NCBI GenBank assembly: GCA_004014935.1
Contig: CP025324.1
Span: forward strand, 2,108,501 to 2,172,500
Length of the DNA stretch: 64,000 bases
Direction: 5' to 3'
DNA from: Saccharomycopsis malanga
Taxonomy: Eukaryota > Ascomycota > Saccharomycetes > Ascoideales > Saccharomycopsidaceae
Position 1 is the stretch's first letter. Each line of letters begins with the position of its first letter. Both the position numbers and the translations under genes were made by a program. The notes below the pieces were generated by a model, which ran no database searches, was not told where the DNA came from, and was given only the letters and a program-made list of their open reading frames with translations. Shown here one piece after another: positions 1-9,521 of this stretch.

Positions 1-1553
1 ATTCACATCCTTTGGATTTCTGCCCTATTGTGGATCCTGCACAAGGAAAGGTGATATTCATCGACATTCCAAAGGTCCGCCGTCCAGTGTCACGTCATCC
101 TCATGCAAATTTCCATCCAGAGGCTATCAAGGACAAGTATGGAGGCTACCGTGCTTCCAAACCGATCAACGTGACACAACCGGAAGGTGTTTCGTTCAAA
201 ATGGATAAGAATGTCATTGAATGGGAAAATTTCAAATTCCATATTGGATTCAACCATCGTGAAGGGATTGTTCTTTCTGACATTGCCTACAATGACCATG
301 GGCTGCTCCGTCCTATTTTCCACCGTATGTCACTTTGTGAAATGATTGTCCCTTACGGAAACCCAGATTATCCTCATCACCGTAAACATGCATTGGACAT
401 TGGTGAATATGGTGCTGGTTTCATGGCCAATTCTTTAGCTTTGGGCTGTGATTGTAAAGGTGTCATTCATTATTTGGATGCTCATTTTCCTAACAAGGAT
501 GGCGATCCAATGACCGTCAAAAACGCAGTTTGCATCCACGAAGAAGACGACGGCATCTTGTATAAACATTCCGATTTCAGAGATGATTACAGAACATCTA
601 CTGTTGTCAGAGCTACCAAATTGATAGTCTCACAGATCTTTACTGCTTCCAACTACGAATACTGCATTTATTACATCTTCATGCAAGACGGCTCGATTAA
701 ATTGGAAGTAAAACTCACTGGTATCTTGAACACCTTTGTCTGTGCTGAAAACGAAGACATTGGACCATGGGGAACCATTGTCTATCCTCAAGTCAACGCC
801 CACAACCATCAACATTTGTTTTCTTTACGACTTCACCCTCGTATTGACGGCGATGGAAACTCTGCTGCTGCTGTGGATGCCACTGCTTCTCCACATCCTA
901 CTGGCCATCCTGATAATATGTACGGAAACGCCTTTTATGCCAAGAAAACAACTTTCAAAACTGTAAAAGATTCCATCACCAATTACGAATCATCAACCGG
1001 TCGTTCCTGGGATTTGTTCAATCCAAACAAAAAACACCCATATTCCAAAAAACCACCTTCCTACAAACTTGTATCCACCTTCTGTCCTCCTCTCTTAGCA
1101 CAGCCAGGCTCTTTGCCTTACAAAAGAGCAGATTGGGCCCGTCATACTGTCACCGTTGTCCCTTACAAAGAAGACCGCTTGTATCCATCTGGTCAACATG
1201 TCTGCCAATGGTCTGGCGACGGTTTGGTCGGTATAAGAGCTTGGACAGGCGACAACAAAGGAGAGGATAACATTGATAACACCGACATCCTCATGTTCCA
1301 CACCTTTGGTATCACCCATTTCCCTGCCCCAGAAGACTTTTGCGTCATGCCAGCAGAAAAGGTAGAGGTCTTGCTTAGACCTCGCAACTTTTTCTTGGAA
1401 AATCCAGGATTGGACGTCAAACCAAGCTGGTCCATGACAACTTCACAGGCCAGAAAGTTGACCAACGGTGATATCAAGTCATTGACCGACAAGACATCAA
1501 AGTTGGCATTCGAGGAACATCCTAATAGAGTCGCCAGTTGCTGTAAAAAGTAA
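1..1553 (+). CDS. AMO1: Copper-containing primary amine oxidase, 3' part (peroxisomal type)
   Basis: Oxidises primary amines (methylamine, ethylamine) to aldehyde, ammonia and H2O2; in methylotrophic and other yeasts it is peroxisomal and lets amines serve as nitrogen source. The reading frame is open from the window edge (first full codon at base 3), so the N-terminus lies outside. About 517 C-terminal residues are visible and match the catalytic domain of the Hansenula (Ogataea) enzyme closely. Key sites seen: the catalytic-base Asp in ALDIGEYG (near 397), the TPQ-forming Tyr in ASNYEY (codon 654-656), the copper ligands in HNHQH (801-815) and the third His in GITHFPAPEDF (near 1317). It ends SCCKK with no PTS1; yeast amine oxidases use an N-terminal PTS2, which cannot be checked here. 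Absent from S. cerevisiae, so the lineage keeps an ancestral trait. Confidence 0.92.
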   Translation, partial: SHPLDFCPIVDPAQGKVIFIDIPKVRRPVSRHPHANFHPEAIKDKYGGYRASKPINVTQPEGVSFKMDKNVIEWENFKFHIGFNHREGIVLSDIAYNDHGLLRPIFHRMSLCEMIVPYGNPDYPHHRKHALDIGEYGAGFMANSLALGCDCKGVIHYLDAHFPNKDGDPMTVKNAVCIHEEDDGILYKHSDFRDDYRTSTVVRATKLIVSQIFTASNYEYCIYYIFMQDGSIKLEVKLTGILNTFVCAENEDIGPWGTIVYPQVNAHNHQHLFSLRLHPRIDGDGNSAAAVDATASPHPTGHPDNMYGNAFYAKKTTFKTVKDSITNYESSTGRSWDLFNPNKKHPYSKKPPSYKLVSTFCPPLLAQPGSLPYKRADWARHTVTVVPYKEDRLYPSGQHVCQWSGDGLVGIRAWTGDNKGEDNIDNTDILMFHTFGITHFPAPEDFCVMPAEKVEVLLRPRNFFLENPGLDVKPSWSMTTSQARKLTNGDIKSLTDKTSKLAFEEHPNRVASCCKK

Positions 1554-2529
1554 ATGGTCATCCTATATCAATGCTACAAGACCCAAGTTTTGTCTTTATT
1601 GTATATACAGGGTGCCACTGTCCTTTTCTATGTTACTATATAGCTTTTTATTGGAATTAGAAAATAAAAAATAGATGCTTTAGGCTGTTATGTAGTGAGT
1701 CGACTGTGTTTATCTTGTAATGTAGTTTAATGGGTATCTGTTGATAATGAAGAACAAAGAAATATAGTACTTAGTGAGCAAGATCATAAACTGATTGGAA
1801 TCTCTCATTTTCTTAACAAAAAAAACTGCACTTTTCTAATATATGTTGAACTATGCTCTCTTAACATCAACATGTCTAATTACTACAAAGGCTAACAAGT
1901 TTATAGATTTGTTAGGTTTTATTAATGAAAAACAAACAAAAAAAATGCCTTCTGGACCCTAAAAATACTTAAAGAATAGCTTGAAAATTTGTAATTCTTT
2001 TTTTCTCCAAAACTTGTTGATTCTTCTACTGAGAATAAAGAGTTGAATGAAAAGATAATGGCTGAGCATAATATAATGTCAGTCAAAAGGTATCAAACTA
2101 CATTTAATCATGTATTTCATCTTACATCAGCCTCCAAAGCCGAGCTTCAATATATCATTTAGAGTCCTATGGACATTTTTACGCACTTTAAAGAGCCCAG
2201 CTAGCTAAATGCTGTTTTAACACTTTTTCAAGTTGCTGCCATCTGAATGAATTTCGAACGGTCTCCCATTGGTTATGCAACATTCTGCATCAATCACTAC
2301 GGTAGCGCGCTCAAACGCATGTATATGCGGGTTACGGCAGCCATGCAGAAAATTGATCTCCGACAAGTGACTAATGAGTATAGTCATATATGACTTAAAG
2401 AGGGCTCGCTTATTTTATTGTACATATATATTTCTTTATATATTTATAGGTATAGTTGTGTAGAGGCGGTGTAAAGAGGTTTTAAATATAGGTTTTTGGT
2501 ACAAATTGTAGGTATAGACTATAGAAAAC
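1554..2529. other. Intergenic region between AMO1 and HIS5
   Basis: About 0.98 kb, AT-rich, no convincing ORF or RNA gene. It holds the AMO1 3' flank and the HIS5 promoter. A TGACTAA stretch near 2368 resembles a Gcn4 half-site (consensus TGACTCA), as would be expected for a histidine biosynthetic gene, but it is one mismatch off and unproven. A short GC-rich patch lies near 2250-2350. Confidence 0.5.
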
Positions 2530-3753
2530 ATGGCAATTTTCAATTTATCAACGTTGGTACGTCCAAAGATTTATTCACTTGAGCCATATCGGTGTGCAAG
2601 AGATGATTTCACTGAAGGGGTATTGCTTGATGCGAATGAAAATACCAATGGGCCGGTGTTATCAAAGGAAGAGCTTTCTGCGTTGGGTGGTGGTGACGAG
2701 CTAGAATTGAATAGATATCCAGATCCTCATCAGATTGAGCTCAAGTCCAGACTTGCGGCTTTCAGAAACAGTGAGGCGGACAAGAAGACGTATCCTAATG
2801 CCAAGATAACGTTGTCTGAAGATGAGGAGAAGCTTTCTGCAGAAAATCTATGCTTAGGGGTCGGTTCAGATGAAAGTATTGACGCCTTGATACGTACTGT
2901 ATGTAGACCGGGGGTTGACAAGTTGTTGATATGTCCACCTACTTATGGAATGTACAAGATATCCGCACAGATCAACGATGTTGAGATAGAGTCGGTTCCA
3001 TTGGATTTTGAGACATTTGACATCAAAAAGGACCGTATTGTTGCGAAACTTAGTGAGCAGAAGGACCAGATCAAGCTTTTGTTTATCACCAGTCCTGGTA
3101 ATCCTACAGCCAAATTGGCTGATATCGACAGAGTAGAAGACTTGTTAAGATGGGGAATGAACAATTGGAATGGGTTGGTGGTGATTGACGAAGCCTATGT
3201 AGATTTTGCTTCTGTAGGATCCAGTTTCTCTGTCTTGGTGAACAAGTATCCTAATCTTGTGGTTTTCCAGACATTATCCAAATCGTTCGGACTAGCTGGC
3301 ATCAGATTGGGTATAACATATGCTAGTAAAAAATTAGCTGTGATCTTGAACGCGTTAAAAGCTCCGTATAACATTTCTTCATTAACTTCCAACATTGCTT
3401 TGAATGCCGTCAAGCCAGAAAGTATCAAAACCATGAGAAGCGTAGCCGACACCATCAATAAAGAAAAAGTCAAGCTTCTCAAGGAATTTTCCAACATCAA
3501 ACAGTTTGGTAAAGTTATCGGAGGACCAGATGCTAACTTTCTTTTGATACAAGTGTTGAACAGCCAGAATGAGCCTGATTCAACTGTCGCCAAGAAAGTT
3601 TACGAGAAAATGGCCGTCGAGAAAAAAGTTGTTGTTAGATATAGAGGCAATGAACCAGGCTGTGTGGGCGCTTTGAGAATTACCGTGGGAACTGAAACCG
3701 AAAACCAGATTTTGGTTGCAAAATTCAAAGAGACTTTTGCTGAGTTGGAGTAG
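2530..3753 (+). CDS. HIS5: Histidinol-phosphate aminotransferase
   Basis: Catalyses the PLP-dependent transamination of imidazole-acetol phosphate and glutamate to histidinol phosphate in cytosolic histidine biosynthesis. The 407-residue protein has the usual length and fold type I aminotransferase layout: the N-terminal signature with LDANEN, the cofactor-binding GVGSDESID, the Asn/Asp/Tyr stretch SPGNPT and IDEAYVDF, the PLP-binding Lys at residue 251 in TLSKSFGLAGIRLG, and the Arg-containing C-terminal GALRITVG that contacts substrate phosphate/carboxylate. The ATG at 2530 is the first in frame and gives an N-terminus typical of yeast His5. Complete, no sign of damage. Confidence 0.97.
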   Translation: MAIFNLSTLVRPKIYSLEPYRCARDDFTEGVLLDANENTNGPVLSKEELSALGGGDELELNRYPDPHQIELKSRLAAFRNSEADKKTYPNAKITLSEDEEKLSAENLCLGVGSDESIDALIRTVCRPGVDKLLICPPTYGMYKISAQINDVEIESVPLDFETFDIKKDRIVAKLSEQKDQIKLLFITSPGNPTAKLADIDRVEDLLRWGMNNWNGLVVIDEAYVDFASVGSSFSVLVNKYPNLVVFQTLSKSFGLAGIRLGITYASKKLAVILNALKAPYNISSLTSNIALNAVKPESIKTMRSVADTINKEKVKLLKEFSNIKQFGKVIGGPDANFLLIQVLNSQNEPDSTVAKKVYEKMAVEKKVVVRYRGNEPGCVGALRITVGTETENQILVAKFKETFAELE

Positions 3754-5295
3754 AGTTCCACTTGGAAAATACAGGTTTTATAATGTTAATTTGATGACAT
3801 GTATGGAAAGCTAAATGACATGTATGGAAAGCTAAACGACTTGTAGTTTTTATTCCTTGTTCTGATACTTTCAGCAGAAATTGACAATACATCTGTTATA
3901 CTATTTAGCAGAAATTCCAGAATAATTCAAGTGTCACCAGTTTTTTGTGATCTACTAAATATCTAAATTGATAGCGTTGAAAAAGTATTCGGACTATCCA
4001 GTAATGATTAAGCGAAAATATTTTTTGCTAAGGCCATTGCAATTGTCATAATGGGGCTGGTTTACCAAAACTAAGAAACCTGCCAGTTATCGTTCTAGCC
4101 TTATTCTACTACACTAGCTTGTATAGTGTTCCTTATGGAAGCAAAAAACTTTTGTATTTTTGTAGTTTTTAAATGGTTTCGTTTGACCCATTCTCGGTTA
4201 AATGCAAATTCATAAACGTTTGCCTCAGTCTTTTTTTCTACTTGCAAATCCTCTATTTTTTGGCATTTAGCGTCGAATAAAAAATGTATTAGCTAAGATT
4301 TTGTAAAAACATTATATATTATTGTTGGTTTACTACAAACTAGTCAACAAATACTAAAATGCTATAGAATCTTACTTAGACCACTTTGCACTATCCCGAG
4401 AAAGATTCTATTTAATTACGTGAACCAGCTTGATATACGACAACAGAAAAACAGTTACAAGGTGAAAAGATAATATTCAATTATTGTATAGTAACAATTT
4501 AGAAAACATTGTTTGACGTCACCAGTAGCGCATGATAAGCATTGAACCTAAGAGATAACATGACAAAGAAGAATAAGAGTTTAGTTAAAAATTATTTATG
4601 GTAAGATGTATATAGACAATTCCAGAGCTATTGCAGCCTTGTAAACCGTCATTGTCAATAGTATTTTCAGTTTAAGCAGAAATATTGCCCAAGATTCCCA
4701 TGGTTTTTCCAATGGTTTGACATGAAAACTCGAAAGAGGATATTCAAGAATCCATCGGTCATTATGGAGCTGGTTTCCCATAATAAAATTTGCCAGTGAG
4801 TTACATTATAATGACATCACCTTTATTGAACAATACTTTGCCATTACTATTCCAACCTCTCTTGTTATAATAATATCATACATTTCAAGCCCAGTAAATA
4901 TTGCTTTCGTATACACGGACGATGTCTAAAAGGACTTGGTGAACCCCAATCATGTCCGGTCATCATAATCTGATACATTGGAAAGTAAAAACTAGACTTT
5001 GGTCTAGCTCGTGTTTTAGACAGTTGCGCCGTCTTTTCAACATTGTAAACACGGCGAATCGATCTTGTTGATAAATTAACTCGTTCAAATCCCAGAATGT
5101 AAAAAAGTCTTACCAGGCGACTAGTATCTTGCCTCACATCAACATTGGATGGTACTACTGCCTTAGCTTACATAATATGTGATAGTTTTATTTGGGAGGA
5201 TTCCTAAACATAGAAAAGACCGTATTTATGTGAAAGATGCGAAATGTAACAGGCATTGGGAGACAGTTTGAATAAAACAATTCTACAACCATCTA
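3754..5295. other. Gene-poor intergenic region
   Basis: About 1.5 kb between the convergent 3' ends of HIS5 and the Borealin-like gene. Contents seen: a directly repeated stretch of about 20 bp (GACATGTATGGAAAGCTAAA, near 3797-3836); two diverged copies of a short motif around ATGGGGCTGGTTTACC (4050) and ATGGAGCTGGTTTCCC (4766); and a SINE-like copy at 4866-5066, listed separately. No gene recognised. Confidence 0.5.
4866..5066 (-). mobile_element. SINE-like element family 1, 5'-truncated diverged copy
   Basis: Read on the minus strand the copy runs body to tail: GACCAAAGTCTAG, ACTTTCCAATG, GACCGGACATGATTGGGG, CACCAAGTCC, ACATCGTCCGTGTATACG, ACTGGGCTTGAAATGTATG, ending in an ATT-rich tail at 4866-4875. 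The same order of blocks is found at 8961-9247, 48281-48508 and 61222-61452. The tRNA-like head is degraded: only GATCGATTCGCCGTG recalls the B-box block. Several point differences from the best copies suggest an old insertion. Confidence 0.65.
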
Positions 5296-5821
5296 TTAGA
5301 CTTTGTACAACTTGCTGATTATCCTGTTATGATGCTTAGCACCCTCTGTAGGCTTAGCTCCTTTTTTAGAAGCATCTTTGGGCCTTTGTTTAGTGAATCT
5401 TGTGGACTGGTCGCTATTTGGGAGTTTGGATGGCAGTAATATATCTTTTTTGCCAGAAGTAAGCAAGTCAGGTGTATTTGAAGAGTTAATTGCACTATGC
5501 TGGTCTTTTGCTTCAGCTAGCTGATGTATAAGTGTTGCAAAAGTGACTTTTTGTTCTCTTTCCAATTCAATAACATGTTTCAATTTTATGTTTCTGTATT
5601 TGCTGGGCACCAAATTCAAACGGTATTTCAATTTGCTGTCTAAATTTTTTATCAAGGCATCTTGTTCGTACCTCAACTTTTCTATTCGTTCGTTCACTAT
5701 GAATAATTAGTTTTCAAATTGAAAATGTTGTTGGAAATGTTAGATTAATAATATATAACATACAATTAAATCGTAGTTTACTGGCGATTTTTTCCTTTTG
5801 AGCTGCTGTAAATGACCCCAT
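5296..5821 (-). CDS. NBL1: Borealin/Nbl1-like chromosomal passenger subunit, two exons
   Basis: Nbl1/Borealin holds Aurora B kinase, INCENP/Sli15 and survivin/Bir1 together in the chromosomal passenger complex at centromeres and spindle. I predict exon 1 at 5821-5764 (starts MGSFTAAQKEKIASKLRFN), an intron at 5763-5697 (67 nt, donor GTATGT, ACTAAT branch-like site near the acceptor TTCATAG), and exon 2 at 5696-5296; total 152 residues. The exon junction creates KLRFNLNERIEKLR, the heptad-rich N-terminal helix of the Borealin family, followed by KLKYRLNLVPSKYRNIKLKHV, which matches the family pattern R-x-NxxP-xxxR. The unspliced exon 2 frame has no ATG, which supports the intron. The C-terminal half is basic and low complexity, longer than the 73-residue S. 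cerevisiae Nbl1. Assignment rests on pattern recognition. Confidence 0.75.
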
Positions 5822-6552
5822 TATGTTTATTCAAGCTGTCTTTAGTTTGCATCAGCACCAAAACAATATTTAGTCAGTTAATAGTAATTGTTGGTTCTCT
5901 TAAGCGCTATTAACCACATCTATTATGAATATATCCTGTTTACATTTCTTGTTTACCTTTCCTCATTCAAAACATAACCCGGACAACGGTCCATGCAAGT
6001 CTCATGTGCTCCTATGCGATGGTAACAGGTTCTTCTTATACCATGGTATTATATATGTAAATGGTTGAATAAAACCGTTTATGCGAAGAGAATTGCCGTA
6101 GAGCTGATAATATTAATATTTGTGTATAATTATAGAAGTATCCGTTTGAGTGTAACAGGGAGAAGTCGTGCAGTAGCCTTGAAACATACAATGTGGTGTA
6201 GCGTAAAACTAATACGCCTAGTTACCGAAAAAACATTGTTTTACGTGAGATTTGCAAGATTTTACTTCAATGATGCCGATGGTAAACTTGGTTTAGGGCT
6301 CGATTTAGTTATTCTAAACAAAATGCTTTATCCATGGACTAGGAATACCAATGTGGTGATCCATTAGACCCGCTTTTGGGTACTGTATGAGGCAAGGGTT
6401 GTGTAAGAGTTTTTAAGCAATATATATGTAACAAAGTCCAATCTTTTGGTGTACAAATATCTATTCTGTTTTACTATCATACTTATATTGGATACTCGTA
6501 TCATTCTGCTGTATAACCAATTGATATAGCTACGTTGTTGAACATTAACACA
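5822..6552. other. Divergent intergenic region between NBL1-like gene and aspartic protease
   Basis: About 0.73 kb between two divergently transcribed genes, so it should hold both promoters. An open frame of about 100 codons at 6065-6367 lacks an ATG near its start, matches no family I know and is not called. No RNA gene seen. Confidence 0.45.
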
Positions 6553-7806
6553 ATGATTCCTATAAACTGTCTTCTTGTCTTTCTCTGGATCTGCCAGACC
6601 TTAGCAGCCCCAGTAGATATTCCTAAATCGAGCTCACCAGAAGACACTCAAGATAAAAGACAAAACAGTGTCAAGTTTTATGAAGTAGATATTCTTCACA
6701 ATGGGTTCAAAGTTTACTCTGTCATGAAGTTTGGTCAGAGACAACAGCCGATTGTAGGAATTATAGATTCTGGCTCTTCTTTATCATGGGTTCCTGCACC
6801 AGGCTCTAGAAATCATCATGAGCCTCCTATGGTGACAATGCAAGAGAGCATGTCCAATGTATGGGGAAAAGTGTGGGGCAAGAGTGCAACCTCCAATGTG
6901 AATGCCTTCAAAAACAATAGAAAGCCTGCTGTGCCAAACTATGAGTTTGATGTTTCTGAGGTTAAAGCAACGTTGGGTGATTTTGAGCTCAGTTATGACA
7001 GTGGTTTCGCAATTGGGCAGAAAGTCAAAGGAAACATTTTCTTGCAACCATTACTTCCTGGATCTAAACCAGTCGAAATCCCAAATGCTGAGTTTGGGGT
7101 TGCTACCAGTACCAGTTCTGAGATGGGTATTTTTGGTGTTGGCTATGATGGAGGTGACGCATCCATGAGTATACTTACAAGTATGGTCAAAAGTGGCTTG
7201 ATAGCACAGAAATCATACTCTATTTTTTACAACTTGAGAGCCCACAAGGCCGGAAGTATATTATTTGGAGGAGCTGATTTGACCAAGTTCAAAGGACAGA
7301 TGACAATGCACATGTTGCAACTCCACGACAGTCATTTGCAAGTTGTCTTGGATAAAATGACATACAATAACGTACCACTTCTTTCAAGAGGAATGTACGC
7401 TCTTTTGGACACGGGGTATACTGTCATATCACTTCCAAAAACAGTCAAGTTTGGCAATTTCAAGATAAACCACCAAGGATATTATACTGCACCATGTGGC
7501 AGTAGGTTAGCTGACTTACACTTCACTTTTGGCGCTACCACCATAACAGTGCCTTTGACCAGTCTTTTGACAAATAACAGAGACGCCAACGGCGAATGTT
7601 TACTAGAGATTCAAGTGAGTGAAAGCCCTTCCATAGTCCTTGGGGGCGCGTTCTTGCAATTTGCTTACATTTACCAAGACATTGGCAACCAGTATGTTGG
7701 CATTGCACAAGCTGTGACTAATATCTTGGATGCTGCCTATGCCCCTGCTACCCCTCAGCATGTTGTTCTTCCTGGCACAAGACCATTGACAGGTCTTGGT
7801 AAATGA
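6553..7806 (+). CDS. Secreted pepsin-like aspartic protease (Sap type)
   Basis: Extracellular acid endopeptidase of family A1. The 417-residue product starts with a signal peptide (MIPINCLLVFLWICQTLAAP), then a short propeptide ending in DKR at residues 34-36, a Kex2 processing site, so the mature enzyme begins near QNSVKFYEVD. The first catalytic Asp is residue 72 in IDSGSSLSW and the second is residue 286 in LLDTGYTVISLP. The second motif reads DTGY where most A1 proteases have DTGT/DSGT. The C-terminal IVLGGAFLQFAYIYQD is the conserved late motif (usually LGDxFLR). There is no GPI-anchor tail, so it is secreted like Candida Saps rather than a yapsin. The ATG at 6553 is chosen because it begins the signal peptide. 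Confidence 0.9.
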   Translation: MIPINCLLVFLWICQTLAAPVDIPKSSSPEDTQDKRQNSVKFYEVDILHNGFKVYSVMKFGQRQQPIVGIIDSGSSLSWVPAPGSRNHHEPPMVTMQESMSNVWGKVWGKSATSNVNAFKNNRKPAVPNYEFDVSEVKATLGDFELSYDSGFAIGQKVKGNIFLQPLLPGSKPVEIPNAEFGVATSTSSEMGIFGVGYDGGDASMSILTSMVKSGLIAQKSYSIFYNLRAHKAGSILFGGADLTKFKGQMTMHMLQLHDSHLQVVLDKMTYNNVPLLSRGMYALLDTGYTVISLPKTVKFGNFKINHQGYYTAPCGSRLADLHFTFGATTITVPLTSLLTNNRDANGECLLEIQVSESPSIVLGGAFLQFAYIYQDIGNQYVGIAQAVTNILDAAYAPATPQHVVLPGTRPLTGLGK

Positions 7807-8048
7807 GTGGGTTAAATGTGGTTTCAATTAGCAGATTCAGCTGGTTTTGGATTCTTAGTGGGTATTTAACTGTTTATAGATTTTCATAAGAGTTTTATAG
7901 ATTCATATTAATGAATATTTGGCATTTTAGAGACATAGTTGGGTTAAAAATAGTGATAGGATACCGTAAGGGTGTTCCTTTCTATGCAATTATTTAACAT
8001 TTTCTTCACAAGAGGCATTTAAAGAAAGAGATGAGTACTTGTAGAAAT
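7807..8048. other. Short 3' flank of the protease gene
   Basis: AT-rich, nothing recognised apart from the protease 3' UTR region; the dispersed repeat begins right after it. Confidence 0.4.
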
Positions 8049-8943
8049 CTCTCATAGATTACCCAATGGCACTTTTATTCCTTCTTATACACTTGACAAA
8101 GAATGGGCTTATCGTTTGCCAAAAAATATTTTCGGAAAGTAAAGGTATTTTCTCGTTTTAACAGAAATATGCCAATATGCCTTACTATTGTCAAGTGGCC
8201 AAGTTGGTTAGGCCATGCGCCACACAAAATAGTGCAGAAAAAGATGTGTGGCGTTCCTCACTTTAGTTTTTTAACTCAATTCGCGCTCTCGTCGTTTTGA
8301 AATAATCATCAAACATTTTATTGAATTAAATCTGTATTATTCACGTTATTTTGATTCAAAAAAATATATCCTATAATTCTAATTTTTTTTTCCACCATTG
8401 TGGTACTATTTGCAGTAAGAAAGTTCAGACTTGCGAATAAATATTTGATAAAACGGAAAATTGTCAATTTTGATAAAAAGTTGATTCTTTTAAATCATAA
8501 TTTAGAGTCTTTACAGCAAACCAAATCGTACAAAGCTTATAATTCTATACTCACCAATGCCTAATGTTTTATACGATAAACTTGGTTCTATAGTGTGGCT
8601 TTAATAGTTTATCTAATAGTGAGAAAGTATCAATTTGTCCAAAGTAACAAATAATCTGTTAAATATTGTGTTTTACACTTCTCAGAGACACACCCTTTAG
8701 TTTTTGACATTATTGCATATAATTTAATTGCTTATAGTTTTATTTGTATTCCCTTCAAAATTTGAATGAGCTTTTATTGCAAAGAAACGCCTATCTCAAA
8801 TGCTAAAAAACGTATGATTTTTCACAGGTTCTCAGAGGAACTTATATTTGAGAAACATCATTACATATTGTCAAAATAGCATATTTCAATTTCCTGTATA
8901 CATTGAATATTTTATGAGACTCGGTAAAGCATAAAGTGCTTAT
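8049..8943 (+). repeat. Dispersed repeat family 2, long copy
   Basis: A non-coding unit of about 0.9 kb. Its reverse complement recurs nearly full length at 23397-24271 and in shorter form at 32490-33109. Shared landmarks in this orientation: ATAGATTACCCAA at the left edge, AACAGAAATATGCC, GTGGCCAAGTTGGTTAGGCC (8194-8213), TGTGTGGCGTTCC, ATCATCAAAC, GTGAGAAAGTATCA, and GAATATTTTATGAG near the right edge. The GTGGCCAAGTTGG block looks like the D-arm/A-box of a Ser/Leu-type (class II) tRNA, suggesting RNA polymerase III origin. No long ORF, no terminal inverted repeats and no transposase seen. Confidence 0.75.
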
Positions 8944-8960
8944 CAATGCTATATATCTAG

Positions 8961-9247
8961 GTTCAGGTTCGATTCCTAACACGGACACTTTTACTCGCTG
9001 CTTTTTACGATGCTGAACGTGATTTCACAGACAAGTGCAACTGTATGAAACACGACCTAGACAAAAGTCTAGTGCTTACTTTCCAACCCATCGGGTGTTC
9101 AGGAAAAAGACAGTGGGCAGCTAACAATGACCGGAACATGATTGGGTTTTCCCCACTGGGTCTCACCAAGCCTCCTTAGACATAGCGCGTATATACGAAA
9201 CTGATATGTACTGGGCTTGAAATATATGATATTATTATTATAATATC
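8961..9247 (+). mobile_element. SINE-like element family 1, best-preserved body
   Basis: Begins with a B-box-like GGTTCGATTCC (8971) followed by TAACACGGACAC, then GCTGAACGTGATTTCACAG, GAAACACGACCTAGAC, AGTGCTTACTTTCCAACCC, CAGCTAACAATGACCGGAAC, CCCCACTGGGTCTCACCAAG, TAGACATAGCGCG, ACTGGGCTTGAAATATATG and a (ATT)n-rich tail. The order head, body, microsatellite tail is that of a tRNA-derived SINE. The A-box half of the head is missing here; it is present at 61440 and 30021. It abuts the right end of repeat family 2. No coding capacity. Mobilisation would need a LINE, which is not in this window. Confidence 0.72.
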
Positions 9248-9353
9248 ACCTCTGCCATGTTGAAAAAATTACTATGCACATGCACATCTCATGTGATACA
9301 CGCATACCACAATCACCGGGTAATGGGTATTTTTCAGGTGTTTTCCGGTCAAA

Positions 9354-9360
9354 TTGCCAC
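9354..9360 (-). promoter_or_regulatory. Possible proteasome-associated control element upstream of RPN10
   Basis: TTGCCAC here reads GTGGCAA on the minus strand, the core of the Rpn4 element (GGTGGCAAA), about 160 bp before the RPN10 ATG. The flanking bases differ from the S. cerevisiae consensus at both ends, so this is a candidate supported mainly by its position. Confidence 0.35.
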
Positions 9361-9521
9361 TCTAACTTTAACATAGAGAGATGGGCAAGTGATTTATTTA
9401 TAAGAGGAGAGGTGAATATTTAACTGTGGAAAATAGTGTTGTTAATATAGGCAGGAAAAGTTGAGAGCTGATATACCAGGGTATCAAACTATAATTGCGA
9501 ACAAGATCAACAATAAGCAAG

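Noticed and set aside
6065-6367. Open frame of about 100 codons before the protease gene
   Set aside because: No ATG near its start, no family resemblance, and it lies in a divergent promoter region.
8049-8943. Long terminal repeat or inverted-repeat transposon as identity of repeat family 2
   Set aside because: No terminal TG...CA pair, no inverted ends, no primer-binding or coding sequence, and the bracketing duplication at 32471/33110 is long and fits LINE-assisted retroposition better.
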